Positions 1 through 8,300 of a stretch of DNA of 64,000 nucleotides are shown one piece after another. The position numbers were made by a program, and so were the translations under genes. Positions within the stretch are counted from its first letter, which is position 1, and the number at the start of each line of letters is the position of its first letter. Source of the stretch: Lentzea californiensis (lineage in GTDB: Bacteria > Actinomycetota > Actinomycetes > Mycobacteriales > Pseudonocardiaceae); contig NZ_JANBBE010000001.1 of assembly GCF_024648825.1 (NCBI RefSeq), positions 62,001-126,000 on the forward strand. The letters are read 5' to 3'. The notes beneath the pieces were generated by a model, which saw only the letters and a program-made list of their open reading frames with translations, ran no database searches and was not told where the DNA came from.

Positions 1-198
1 GGCGACCGAGTGGCCGGGCCGGGTGATGAGCACGACCGCGCGCGGGCGTTCGGCGAAGATCCGCTCCACTCCCGCCTCGGCCGCGGCCTCTGCGGTGGAA
101 CGGACCTGTGCCCCCGCACGTGCGGCGGCGCGCAGCCAGCCGCCCGTGTCCGCGTCGGCGAGGCGGCGCTGGTCGTCGAGCAGCGTGTCGTCGAGCAC
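1..198 (-). CDS. SIS-domain / TobH-like protein, N-terminal part (cut by window edge)
   Basis: N-terminal 66 codons of a gene that continues beyond the left edge. It starts at a GTG at 198 and reads VLDDTLLDDQRRLADADTGG, followed by an alanine-rich helix and a strand ending VVLITRPGHSVA. In mycobacteria the gene downstream of the phosphomannomutase gene (Rv3256c, called TobH; related to SIS/phosphoglucose isomerase-like proteins) begins with a similar LDD..LD..RLxxAD segment. It is the third gene of a minus-strand run with manB and the Trm112-like gene, only 5 bp after the latter, so co-transcription is likely. A role in hexose-phosphate isomerisation is suggested by family and context; no catalytic residues lie in the visible part. 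Confidence 0.65.
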   Translation of the reverse strand, partial: MLDDTLLDDQRRLADADTGGWLRAAARAGAQVRSTAEAAAEAGVERIFAERPRAVVLITRPGHSVA

Positions 199-203
199 CT
201 ACG

Positions 204-404
204 TCACCCAGCCGGCGGCGGCTCGACCGCCTCGTCCAGCAGCAGCACCGGAATGCCGTCGCGGACCGGGAACGAACGACCGCACGCGGTGCACGTGAGG
301 AAGTCCGCCTCCGGGTCCGACGGCGTACCGACCTGCAACGGCGCGTGCTCGGGGCACGGGCAGGCGAGGATTTCCAGCAACTGCTCTTCGATCTTGACGG
401 CCAC
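204..404 (-). CDS. Trm112-like zinc-ribbon protein
   Basis: A 66-residue Trm112/YcaR-family protein. It shows the family pattern LLEILACPCPEHAPL, then FLTCTACGRSFPVRDGIPVLL. The cysteine pairs can form a small zinc ribbon, and the VRDGIPVLL end is the family signature. Trm112 proteins in other organisms activate methyltransferases; in actinobacteria this copy sits in the manB cluster and its partner is not known. It lies 10 bp downstream of manB and 5 bp upstream of the SIS-domain gene on the same strand. Identification as Trm112-like is firm; the biochemical role is open. Confidence 0.85.
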   Translation of the reverse strand: MAVKIEEQLLEILACPCPEHAPLQVGTPSDPEADFLTCTACGRSFPVRDGIPVLLLDEAVEPPPAG

Positions 405-414
405 GGTGTTCTCC

Positions 415-1767
415 TCAGGCCCGCACGATCGCGAGGACCTCGTCGCTGAGCGCGGCGACGGCCTCGGGGGTGGCGGCTTCGACGTTCAGGCGCAGCAGCG
501 GCTCGGTGTTCGAGGCACGCAGGTTGAACCACGACCCGTCCGCCAGCTGCACGGTGAGACCGTCCAGCTCGTCGATCGTGACGCCGTCCTTGGAGCCGTA
601 CGCGTCCTTGATGGCGGCGATCCGACCTGCCTGGTCGCCGACCGTCGAGTTGATCTCACCGGAGGCGGCGTAGCGGTTGTAGATCGAGGTGAGCGCCGAC
701 AGCGGGCCGTCCTGCTCACCGAGCGCGGCCAGCACGTGCAGCGCGGCCAGCATGCCGGTGTCGGCCTTCCAGAAGTCGCGGAAGTAGTAGTGCGCGGAGT
801 GCTCGCCACCGAAGATGGCGCCGGTCCTGGCCATCTCCTCCTTGATGAACGAGTGGCCGACGCGCGTGCGCACGGGCTTGCCACCGTGCTCGGTGACGAT
901 CTCCGGCACCGCGTGCGAGGTGATCAGGTTGTGGATGACGGTGCCGCCGGGGTCCTTGGCGAGCTCGCGCACGGCCACCAGCGCGGTGATCGCGGACGGG
1001 CTGACCGGGTCGCCGTTCTCGTCCACGACGAAGCAGCGGTCCGCGTCGCCGTCGAACGCGACACCGGCGTCGGCACCCTCGGCCTTGGTGCGGGCCTGCA
1101 GGTCGACGATGTTCTTGGGGTCGAGCGGGTTCGCCTCGTGGTTCGGGAAGCTGCCGTCCAGCTCGAAGTACATGGGGATGACCTCGATGGGCAGGCCCTC
1201 GAAGACCTGCGGCACCGTGTAGCCGCCCATGCCGTTGCCCGCGTCCACGACGATCTTGAGCGGGCGGATGTTCTTCAGGTCGACCAGCGCGTTGAGGTAC
1301 GCCGCGTAGTCGACGAGCATGTCGCGCTCCTCGAACGTGCCGGGCTCGACGCCCTCGGCGTCCGGGACCTGGTTCTCGGCGTCCTGGCGGATCTGCGCGA
1401 GACCGGTGTCCTGGCCGACCGGCGATGCACCCGCGCGGCACATCTTGATCCCGTTGTACTGCGCCGGGTTGTGGCTCGCGGTGAACATGGCGCCGGGCAG
1501 GTCGAGCTTGCCGGACGCGAAGTAGAGCATGTCCGTGCTGGCCAGGCCGATGCTGATCACGTTGACGCCCTGCGCCTGAGCGCCCTCGGCGAACGCACGG
1601 GACAGCCCCGGCGAGGAGTCACGCATGTCGTGACCGATCACGATGGTCGGTCCACCGACCAGGCGCGCGAAGGCGGCGCCGAAGTCCCGGACCAAGCCGG
1701 CGTCCAGCTGTTCGCCGACCACCCCGCGGATGTCGTACGCCTTGACGATGCCGGACAGGTCACGCAC
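415..1767 (-). CDS. manB: Phosphomannomutase/phosphoglucomutase
   Basis: A 450-residue alpha-D-phosphohexomutase interconverting mannose-6-P and mannose-1-P (and usually the glucose equivalents), feeding GDP-mannose synthesis by the ManC encoded at 11.1 kb. All four family motifs are present: TASHNPAQYNG with the phosphoserine, DGDADR for Mg2+, GGEHSAHYYF for sugar binding and RASNTEPLLR for phosphate binding. Homologue of M. tuberculosis Rv3257c (ManB). Two in-frame GTG starts exist: 1776 has no usable ribosome site, while 1767 (VRDLSGIVKAYDIRG) has GGAG eight bases upstream, so 1767 is chosen. It leads a minus-strand operon with the Trm112-like and SIS genes. Confidence 0.93.
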   Translation of the reverse strand: MRDLSGIVKAYDIRGVVGEQLDAGLVRDFGAAFARLVGGPTIVIGHDMRDSSPGLSRAFAEGAQAQGVNVISIGLASTDMLYFASGKLDLPGAMFTASHNPAQYNGIKMCRAGASPVGQDTGLAQIRQDAENQVPDAEGVEPGTFEERDMLVDYAAYLNALVDLKNIRPLKIVVDAGNGMGGYTVPQVFEGLPIEVIPMYFELDGSFPNHEANPLDPKNIVDLQARTKAEGADAGVAFDGDADRCFVVDENGDPVSPSAITALVAVRELAKDPGGTVIHNLITSHAVPEIVTEHGGKPVRTRVGHSFIKEEMARTGAIFGGEHSAHYYFRDFWKADTGMLAALHVLAALGEQDGPLSALTSIYNRYAASGEINSTVGDQAGRIAAIKDAYGSKDGVTIDELDGLTVQLADGSWFNLRASNTEPLLRLNVEAATPEAVAALSDEVLAIVRA

Positions 1768-1849
1768 GCCGCACACTCCCGAATCTCGCTCTTGACGGCC
1801 ACTGCCTGGGCAGCCTACCGGCGAGAAGATTAGTGGTGCGTGTGGTCAG

Positions 1850-2209
1850 TCAGTCCTCGTGCGGATCGGGCAATACCCGCAGGTGCCCACGCCGATGAGA
1901 GCCCGCAGGCACATCGGGCAGCTTCGGGCTCACATCAGCCCGCCCAGCCTCCCGCACGGCCTCTGCCAGGGCCGTCAGGTCGTCCACAGTCGGCTCGGGC
2001 GCCGCGAACTCACCCTGGTGCCTCACGACCTCCCACCCCCGCGGCGCAGTGAGCCGCAAGGCGTGCTCCTCGCACAGGTCGTAACTGTGCGGTTCGGAGT
2101 ACGTGGCAAGCGGCCCGACGACCGCGGTGGAGTCCGCATAGGCGTAGGTGAGCGTGGCGACAGCCGGGTTAGCACACCCGGTTCGCGAGCACCGTCTCAC
2201 GCTCCGCAC
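1850..2209 (-). CDS. DUF3499 family protein
   Basis: Homologue of M. tuberculosis Rv3258c, always found beside manB in this actinobacterial block. From the GTG at 2209 the product is 119 residues and starts VRSVRRCSRTGCANPAVATL, matching the usual family N-terminus; an upstream start at 2281 would add 24 unconserved residues. Four cysteines and histidines (CSRTGC, then YDLCEEHA) resemble a small metal-binding knuckle. The C-terminal third is low-complexity and acidic/basic. It is divergent from the metallopeptidase-like gene at 2297. No function is established for the family; an RNA- or zinc-binding role would be speculation. Confidence 0.8.
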   Translation of the reverse strand: MRSVRRCSRTGCANPAVATLTYAYADSTAVVGPLATYSEPHSYDLCEEHALRLTAPRGWEVVRHQGEFAAPEPTVDDLTALAEAVREAGRADVSPKLPDVPAGSHRRGHLRVLPDPHED

Positions 2210-2296
2210 GATCGGGGACGATAGCGCGTCCACGGGAGGCTGTGTGTGAGGCACGCTGTGTTTAGTCGTCAGGGGTAGCAACTAGGCTGCTCGGTT

Positions 2297-2746
2297 GTGG
2301 TGATGGCACGGGGTTCTCAGCGGCAGGGTTCGCCGCGCCGACGCAACCGCGACCGGCACGGGCGAGGCCTGCGCGGCCCTCTCTACCCGGCCACGCTGCC
2401 GGCGGCCCGTTCCCGCGCAGAACGCTTCGACGCCCTGGTCATCGAGGCGCTGGAGCCCATCGAAACGCGCTGGCGCACCGAACTCACCCAGCTGGACGTG
2501 GCCGTCGACGACGTGCCGGACGTCCAGGTGGAGGGCGAGGACGGCGTGGTGGAGGACGGCAACGTCCCCCTGGCCCGCCTGCTCCCCGCAGGCTCGGACA
2601 ACCGCGCGCGGATCGTTCTGTACCGCCGCCCGCTGGAAGCCCGCGCGAAGGACGGCGCCGACCTGTCCGACCTGGTGCACGACGTGCTGGTGGAGCAGAT
2701 CGCGAACTACCTGGGCCTGGACCCGGACGTGGTGGACGAGGGCTGA
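2297..2746 (+). CDS. Zincin_1 / metallopeptidase-family protein with degenerate active site
   Basis: A 149-residue homologue of Rv3259, annotated in databases as metallopeptidase family (Zincin_1 fold). It has a basic N-terminus, a helix with ALEPIETRWRTELTQLDVAV, a beta hairpin ending RIVLYRRPLEARA, and a C-terminal helix. The helix that carries HExxH in active members reads LVHDVLVEQIANYLGLD here. The expected H-E-x-x-H positions are occupied by E-Q-I-A-N, so zinc catalysis is unlikely. GTG codons at 2297 and 2300 and an ATG at 2303 are all possible starts. It is convergent with the large glycosyltransferase gene. Confidence 0.75.
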   Translation: MVMARGSQRQGSPRRRNRDRHGRGLRGPLYPATLPAARSRAERFDALVIEALEPIETRWRTELTQLDVAVDDVPDVQVEGEDGVVEDGNVPLARLLPAGSDNRARIVLYRRPLEARAKDGADLSDLVHDVLVEQIANYLGLDPDVVDEG

Positions 2747-2767
2747 GACCCCTCTCACACCCGCAAT

Positions 2768-2794
2768 CCCCGCGAGCCGAAGGCGAGCCGTCCT
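2768..2794. repeat. Diverged copy of the 54-bp repeat found at 12.8-13.0 kb
   Basis: The gap between two convergent stop codons contains GCGAGCCGAAGGCGAGC followed by CGTCCT. This matches the third unit of the tandem repeat at 12945 (GCGAAGCCGAAGGCGAGC then TGTCCT) except for one missing A and one substitution. Both copies lie between the 3' ends of convergent genes, so this looks like a dispersed intergenic element rather than coding sequence. Confidence 0.5.
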
Positions 2795-5700
2795 CAGCGC
2801 GCGTCCGGCACGCCCCGCCGCCGGGTGGGCACCGCGGTCAGCAAGGTGAACAACGCCGCCGCAGCCTGCCCCAACAACAAAAAGTCCCGCAACGTGCTGG
2901 ACACGGAAACCCGGACCTCAGCCCCACCGGACGGCAACGGCACCCCGACCAGATGCCCCCAGGCCCGGACAACAGGCACCTGAGCCCCGTCCACGGAAAT
3001 CTGCCACCCAGGTTCGTCCTCAGCGGCCAGCACCAGCACCCGCCCCTCCCCGCCAGGCGAAACCCGCACAGCCACGTCGGGCAGCGACACGTTCACCGGC
3101 GCGATCCCGTCCGCACCGAGCTCGGACGGCGGCTCACCACCGGTCCGAGCACGACGGGCGAGATCAGGCGCCAGCAACACCCCGGTGTCCGCGACCAGCC
3201 GCATCCGCAACACAGGCCGTCCGTCCAAAGCACGCGGCGCCTCGGACACCAGTTCCCCGGCAGCCGACCGAATCCGAGCGGATGCCTCCTCGGACGGCAC
3301 CACCACGAAGGTGACCCCGGAGGACGCGGCCTGCCCCAGCGCCACCTTCACCGCAGGCGCGGCCCCGTCGAGCAACGACGAGTTCCACCGCCGCAACCGA
3401 GCCGGCGACGACACCGTGGGCACGAGGTCGTCGTCCCCGAACGCGGGCATCCGTCCGGCGACCTGACGGGCGGGCGACCCGAGGATCAACACCGAACGCC
3501 CGCTCCGCTCCAGCTCGGCGGTCAAAGAGGCGTTCAGGGCGAGCCCACCGTCAGCCTTCAACGGCCCGGTCCGCAGGTCCAGGAATCCGGCCACCCCAAG
3601 GCTGACCAGCGTCACCACCCCGACGACGTACACGGCCCGCCGGACCCGAGCCTGCCCGGCCACACCTGGCGCCACCCCGCGCTGACACCCGGCCAGCACC
3701 ACGCACACAAGTCCCCAGGCCAGGATCACCAGCGGCGCCCCGGGCCAGGCCCCGACCGCGGTCACCGCCGCAAGAGCCCCGACGGCCAGCACGATCACGG
3801 TGAGCCCCGGCAGCATCGAGGCGTTCGGGCGCAGGACGGCGGCGGCGAACGCGGCGGCCACGAAGACCGAGCACACGATCAAATTTGGCGGTGGCGACTC
3901 GAACGCGGCACCTAGGCCGTTGAGCACCATCGCCGGGTGTTGCAGCAATACGGCGGGCCACGGCAGAAGCAGGCCCATGGGCAGAAGCACGATCACGAAC
4001 AGAGCCGCGATCCGGCGCGCACCACCCGTCACCGCGATGAAGCCGCCGAGGGCGCCGACGATCACAACCACGTGCGTCAGCGGCGAGAAGGCCCCGAGGA
4101 CCGCGACACCGATGGCGGTGCCGGAGGCCATCGGCAGCCAGGCGTGCGTGGACGACGCGCGCAAGACCGCGTACACGCCGGCGAAGACCACGGGCGTGAC
4201 GATGTGCACGACGACGACGTCCAGGCGACCTTCAACGACGGCGGTCGTGGCGACCGGCAGCAGGCCGTAGAAGGCAGCCACCACCGCGCGCACGGAACGG
4301 CGTACGCGCAAGCCGCGTGACGCGATGTAGGCGGACAACGCGGCGAGGGGGATGTCGCCGAGCAACATCATGGCGGCGGCGAACGACGGTCCGCCGGGGA
4401 TGAGACCCAGGACGGCCAACGCCGCGGGGGCGGGTGCGGTGGTGCCGCCGAAGACCGGGTGCCAGGAGGACAGGTAGGTCGACCAGACCGATCCCGCAGA
4501 GCCGACCGGGAGCAGCCGGCCACCGGCGAGGTCGAGCCCGAGCCGGGACCAGTTCGCGATCACCGCGACGGCCGAGAGCGACAGCAGCAACAGGACCGGC
4601 GGCGCCAGCAGCAGGGAGCGCAGCACCCTGGACTGGTCGACCTCGACGAAGACCATGCCGGAGTCGGCACGCGGGCCGGGCGACGGACGGGGTCGTGGCG
4701 AAGGGCGGAGAGCGCCGGGCAGTGCGGCGTCGACGGGAACGACGACGGGCGGGCGGCGCAGACCGGCGACACGCGGACGACCGCGCGACGCGCCGGCCGG
4801 CAGAGCGGCCGGGCCGACGAGCCGGGAGTCCACTTCGGACGGTTCGAGCCACGCCGAACCGGAATCGGTTGCGGGCAAACGACCCAGTGCGGCGTCGGCC
4901 TCGACCCGGCGGCGGATCAGGAAGGCGGCGCCGGCGCGCACCGCGTTGCGCAGCCGGGTGAGTCTGCTGGTGAAGAGGCCGCGCACGACGGCGGAGCCGC
5001 GACGGGCGCGCCGTCCCTGCAGCAAACGGCCGCGCGTCAGGAGGTAACGGGCCGCGCCGACTTCGGCGTGTGCGTCCGCGAAACGCCGTAGCAACAGGAA
5101 GCCCAGGGCGCGCAGCAGCGACAGGAACAGCAGCCGCGGCACTCCGACGAGGAACGAGGAACTTGAACAATTGACCAAAAATGTACGCATGCCGTGCGCG
5201 CGGTCGACGCCACGAAATGACGGACCCGGCCGTGCCATCGCCGCGTCCAAACGGCGTGCGCCTTTAGTCGCGGCGCGTGCATGTCGCATGCGTGCGACGG
5301 GTACGCATAGGACCAAATGACCTGCGCGATTAGCGCGCCAGCCGAAGTCGAGATCGTCGCGCAGCAGCGGCATCGCTTCGTCGTAACCGCCGAGCGAGTG
5401 CCACACCTCACGTTTGATCAACGATCCGGCGGATGAAACGGCGAGAACCTCGGTGCTCTGCTGAAACGATGCGGAATGTTCCGCGGACGACAGACCAGTC
5501 TGTCGATGTCCTGAAGAATCCGTCGACAGACCTGCCTCGACGACCAGACGGGAATCCACCCAATCGAGGCACAAGGGACCGAGCACAGCGGCCGACGGCG
5601 ACACCTCGGCCGCGGTCAGCAGAGCCGCCAGGCAGTCCGGTTCGGGCGCACTGTCGTCGTGCAGCAGCCACAGCCACTTGCCAGGGTCGCCCCACCGTTC

Positions 5701-5967
5701 GACGGCGTGGTCGACCGCGATGCGCAAGGCGGTGCCGTAGCCCGTGCCGCGTGGCGCGGTCAGCACTCCGTCCAGCAGATCTCCCGCCTCTGCCAGGACT
5801 TTTGCCGTCCGGTCCGTCGACCCGGTGTCGACCGCGATCACGTGCCGTGGACGAATTCGCTGGCGCCGCAAGGCAGACAGCGCCGTGCTGAGCCACTGGT
5901 CTCCGTCGTGGCAGACCAGGACGCACAGCACCGGCGCTGTCCGGAGCCTCGGGTGAGGACTTGTCAC
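2794..5967 (-). CDS. Large GT2-family membrane glycosyltransferase
   Basis: A 1,057-residue protein. Residues ~10-250 form a GT2 fold: APVLCVLVCHDGDQWL, then VIAVDTGSTDRTAKVL, a DxD-like WLLHDDSAPEPDC and LLRDDLDFGWRANRAGH. This is followed by a basic linker and about ten hydrophobic segments (~450-760), then a C-terminal soluble region (~800-1030) with beta-rich motifs such as EPGWQISVDG seen in membrane GT-C-like proteins. It probably transfers a sugar at the cytoplasmic membrane during envelope glycan synthesis; the acceptor is unknown. It sits next to whiB2 and is absent from the same spot in M. tuberculosis. Codon use is strikingly AT-rich between about 5160 and 5560. Confidence 0.8.
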   Translation of the reverse strand: MTSPHPRLRTAPVLCVLVCHDGDQWLSTALSALRRQRIRPRHVIAVDTGSTDRTAKVLAEAGDLLDGVLTAPRGTGYGTALRIAVDHAVERWGDPGKWLWLLHDDSAPEPDCLAALLTAAEVSPSAAVLGPLCLDWVDSRLVVEAGLSTDSSGHRQTGLSSAEHSASFQQSTEVLAVSSAGSLIKREVWHSLGGYDEAMPLLRDDLDFGWRANRAGHLVLCVPVARMRHARAATKGARRLDAAMARPGPSFRGVDRAHGMRTFLVNCSSSSFLVGVPRLLFLSLLRALGFLLLRRFADAHAEVGAARYLLTRGRLLQGRRARRGSAVVRGLFTSRLTRLRNAVRAGAAFLIRRRVEADAALGRLPATDSGSAWLEPSEVDSRLVGPAALPAGASRGRPRVAGLRRPPVVVPVDAALPGALRPSPRPRPSPGPRADSGMVFVEVDQSRVLRSLLLAPPVLLLLSLSAVAVIANWSRLGLDLAGGRLLPVGSAGSVWSTYLSSWHPVFGGTTAPAPAALAVLGLIPGGPSFAAAMMLLGDIPLAALSAYIASRGLRVRRSVRAVVAAFYGLLPVATTAVVEGRLDVVVVHIVTPVVFAGVYAVLRASSTHAWLPMASGTAIGVAVLGAFSPLTHVVVIVGALGGFIAVTGGARRIAALFVIVLLPMGLLLPWPAVLLQHPAMVLNGLGAAFESPPPNLIVCSVFVAAAFAAAVLRPNASMLPGLTVIVLAVGALAAVTAVGAWPGAPLVILAWGLVCVVLAGCQRGVAPGVAGQARVRRAVYVVGVVTLVSLGVAGFLDLRTGPLKADGGLALNASLTAELERSGRSVLILGSPARQVAGRMPAFGDDDLVPTVSSPARLRRWNSSLLDGAAPAVKVALGQAASSGVTFVVVPSEEASARIRSAAGELVSEAPRALDGRPVLRMRLVADTGVLLAPDLARRARTGGEPPSELGADGIAPVNVSLPDVAVRVSPGGEGRVLVLAAEDEPGWQISVDGAQVPVVRAWGHLVGVPLPSGGAEVRVSVSSTLRDFLLLGQAAAALFTLLTAVPTRRRGVPDAR

Positions 5968-6006
5968 GTCCTCAAGTTAAGGCAGAAAGATCACGCTTCT
6001 GACCGA

Positions 6007-6312
6007 CTAGACGGCTCGCTTCTTCAGCTTGCGGCGTTCTCTCTCCGAGAGACCGCCCCAGATGCCGAAGCGTTCGTCGTGCTGGAGTGCGTACTCCAGG
6101 CACTCCGAACGAACCTCGCAGCCCAGGCAGATGCGCTTGGCCTCCCGTGTCGAACCACCCTTTTCGGGGAAGAACGCCTCGGGATCCGTCTGGGCGCAGA
6201 GCGCGCGCTCCTGCCAGTCCTGCTCGTCGGCAGGGTCGAACAGGTACGACAGCTCGCCCTGCACGACCGGCTGCGTGACGTGATCTTCTTCGAGCTCTTC
6301 GAATTCCTGCAT
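6007..6312 (-). CDS. whiB2: WhiB-family iron-sulfur transcription regulator (WhiB2 type)
   Basis: A 101-residue WhiB2 orthologue; WhiB (Streptomyces)/WhiB2 (mycobacteria) works with WhiA to control septation. The four cluster-binding cysteines are present (ALCAQTD, then CLGCEVRSEC), followed by the GIWGG turn and the basic tail RERRKLKKRAV that contacts DNA. The ATG at 6312 is chosen because GAGGAGG lies eight bases upstream. An upstream GTG would add 37 unconserved residues. The position between Rv3259-like and fbiA-like genes matches Rv3260c. The stop is 39 bp from the start of the large glycosyltransferase gene. Confidence 0.93.
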   Translation of the reverse strand: MQEFEELEEDHVTQPVVQGELSYLFDPADEQDWQERALCAQTDPEAFFPEKGGSTREAKRICLGCEVRSECLEYALQHDERFGIWGGLSERERRKLKKRAV

Positions 6313-6557
6313 TTCGTCCGCCTCCTCGCCTTCCGCTCTCCCCGGTTGGCGGACGCCAGACGCCGTTCCCACAACGACGAATGACACCGATGTGATTACA
6401 CCTGCGTCACAGCGGGCGGTCAAGCGGAGTCCACACGTCGGGGGATATTCCCGCAGATGGCCGCAAAAACCTTGACTGACTGCACAGACAGTGATTCAGG
6501 TGTCGCAAGGCGTCCCCGAACGGCCCACCACGCCGGTCGACACGCCACACTGGAGGG

Positions 6558-7313
6558 GTGAAGCGATCAGCGGTTCGCCCCAGCCCACTGTTCCTCGGCC
6601 TGCTCGCGGCAACCGTCGCCGGAGCTGTGCTCACCTTGTTCGAAGGTGACGTCGCCATCATCTCGGGCACCATCCTCTTCGTACTCGCCGGGTGGGCGGT
6701 GACGCTGTGCCTGCACGAGTTCGGGCACGCCGCCGTCGCGTACAAGGGCGGCGATTTTTCGGTACGTGACAAGGGTTATCTGACCCTCGACATCCGCCGT
6801 TACACCGACCCCGTGCTCAGCATCGTGCTGCCGCTCGTGCTGCTGGTCATGGGCGGAATCCCCCTTCCGGGTGGCGCCGTGTGGATCAACCACCACGCGC
6901 TCCGGTCGAAGAAGATCGAGTCGTTGGTCTCACTCGCGGGGCCGATCTCGAACCTCGTGATCGGTGTCCTGCTCGCGCTGGTCGTCACGATCTTCTCGCC
7001 GCCCGCCGCGCTCGCCGCCGCGATTTCGTACCTTGCTTTGTTGCAGGTGTTCGCGTTCGTGCTGAACATCCTCCCGATTCCCGGTCTGGACGGCTGGGGT
7101 GCCTTGGAACCGTTCCTGCCGTACGAGGCGCAGCGGTTCGGCGCGAAGGCCCGGCCGTGGGCGCCGCTGGTCCTGTTCGCCGTCCTGATCGGCTTCTCCG
7201 AGGTCAGCCGGCTGTTCTTCGAGGTCTCGACCTGGCTGTTCCAGCTCGTCGGCGGCGACTCGTTCGCGGCGTACCTCGGCTCCGCGACGTTCTCGTTCTG
7301 GCGCTCCCTGTAG
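6558..7313 (+). CDS. Site-2 protease-like M50 membrane metalloprotease
   Basis: A 251-residue integral membrane zinc protease homologue. The first helices are followed by TLCLHEFGHAAVAY, the HExxH zinc motif, and later by NILPIPGLDGWG, which supplies the third ligand as in the NxxPxPxLDG motif of site-2 proteases. About six hydrophobic segments can be drawn. No PDZ domain is present, placing it with the short cytoplasmic-membrane subgroup. The start is a GTG at 6558, although GGAGG is almost adjacent to it. It is divergent from whiB2, with a ~245 bp intergenic region holding both promoters. The substrate is unknown. Confidence 0.85.
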   Translation: MKRSAVRPSPLFLGLLAATVAGAVLTLFEGDVAIISGTILFVLAGWAVTLCLHEFGHAAVAYKGGDFSVRDKGYLTLDIRRYTDPVLSIVLPLVLLVMGGIPLPGGAVWINHHALRSKKIESLVSLAGPISNLVIGVLLALVVTIFSPPAALAAAISYLALLQVFAFVLNILPIPGLDGWGALEPFLPYEAQRFGAKARPWAPLVLFAVLIGFSEVSRLFFEVSTWLFQLVGGDSFAAYLGSATFSFWRSL

Positions 7314-7346
7314 GCCGCTCACCGCGCTGTGGAAGCATGGGCGGGC

Positions 7347-8300
7347 GTGAAGGTCGTAGCACTCGTCGGCGGGGTCGGCGGCGCCAAGTTCCTGCAGGGA
7401 CTCAAAGCTCTCGGAGCAGATGTCACGGCGGTGGTGAACACCGGCGACGACGTGTGGATGCACGGGCTGCGCATCACGCCCGACCTCGACACCTGCATGT
7501 ACACGCTGGGCGGTGGCATCGACGTCGAACGTGGCTGGGGCCGTGAGGACGAGTCGTGGACCGTCAAGGAGGAGCTCGCGGCGTACGGTGCCGAGCCCTC
7601 GTGGTTCGGCCTGGGCGACCGGGACATCGCGACGCACCTCGTTCGCACCCGCATGCTGCGCGCCGGCTATCCGCTGTCCGCCGTGACGGAGGCGCTGTGC
7701 GACCGGTGGAAGCCGGGCGTGAAGCTCCTGCCGATGACGGACGACCGGGTCGAGACGCACGTCGTCGTCGAGATCGACGGGGAGACGAAGGCCATCCACT
7801 TCCAGGAGTGGTGGGTCAAGCACCGGGCCGGTCTGCCCGCCCAGTCGTTCGCGTTCGTCGGCGCCGAGACCGCCACCGCCGGGCCCGGTGTGCTGGACGC
7901 GATCGCCGAGGCCGATGCGGTGGTCCTGGCCCCGTCCAACCCCGTCGTGAGCGTCGGCACGATCCTCAACGTGCCCGGTGTGCGCGACGCGTTGCGCAAG
8001 ACCGACGCCGCGGTCGTGGGCCTGTCCCCGATCGTCGGCGGAAAACCGTTGCGGGGCATGGCGGACGCCTGCCTGGACGCGATCGGCGTGGAGACCTCCG
8101 CCGAGGCCGTCGGTCGGCTCTACGGCTCCCGCAAGTGCTCTGAAGACGGCATCCTCGACGCGTGGCTGGTGCACACCGGCGACCGCGCGGACGTGCCGGG
8201 GGTCGCGGTCCGCGCCGTTCCGCTGCTGATGTCCGATGTGGACGCCACGGCGCAGATGGCCCGCGTCGCGCTGGACCTGGCCGGAGTCGACGTTGACTGA
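7347..8300 (+). CDS. fbiA: 2-phospho-L-lactate transferase (F420 biosynthesis)
   Basis: A 317-residue FbiA/CofD homologue joining the activated phospho-three-carbon unit to Fo to give (dehydro)F420-0. It has the N-terminal motif [19 protein letters not shown], then [28 protein letters not shown] and [13 protein letters not shown], all typical of the family. Two GTG starts are in frame; 7347 gives the family N-terminus (MtFbiA begins MKVTVLAGGVGG), so it is preferred over 7329. The stop overlaps the fbiB start by eight bases, indicating translational coupling. Confidence 0.95.
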   Translation: MKVVALVGGVGGAKFLQGLKALGADVTAVVNTGDDVWMHGLRITPDLDTCMYTLGGGIDVERGWGREDESWTVKEELAAYGAEPSWFGLGDRDIATHLVRTRMLRAGYPLSAVTEALCDRWKPGVKLLPMTDDRVETHVVVEIDGETKAIHFQEWWVKHRAGLPAQSFAFVGAETATAGPGVLDAIAEADAVVLAPSNPVVSVGTILNVPGVRDALRKTDAAVVGLSPIVGGKPLRGMADACLDAIGVETSAEAVGRLYGSRKCSEDGILDAWLVHTGDRADVPGVAVRAVPLLMSDVDATAQMARVALDLAGVDVD

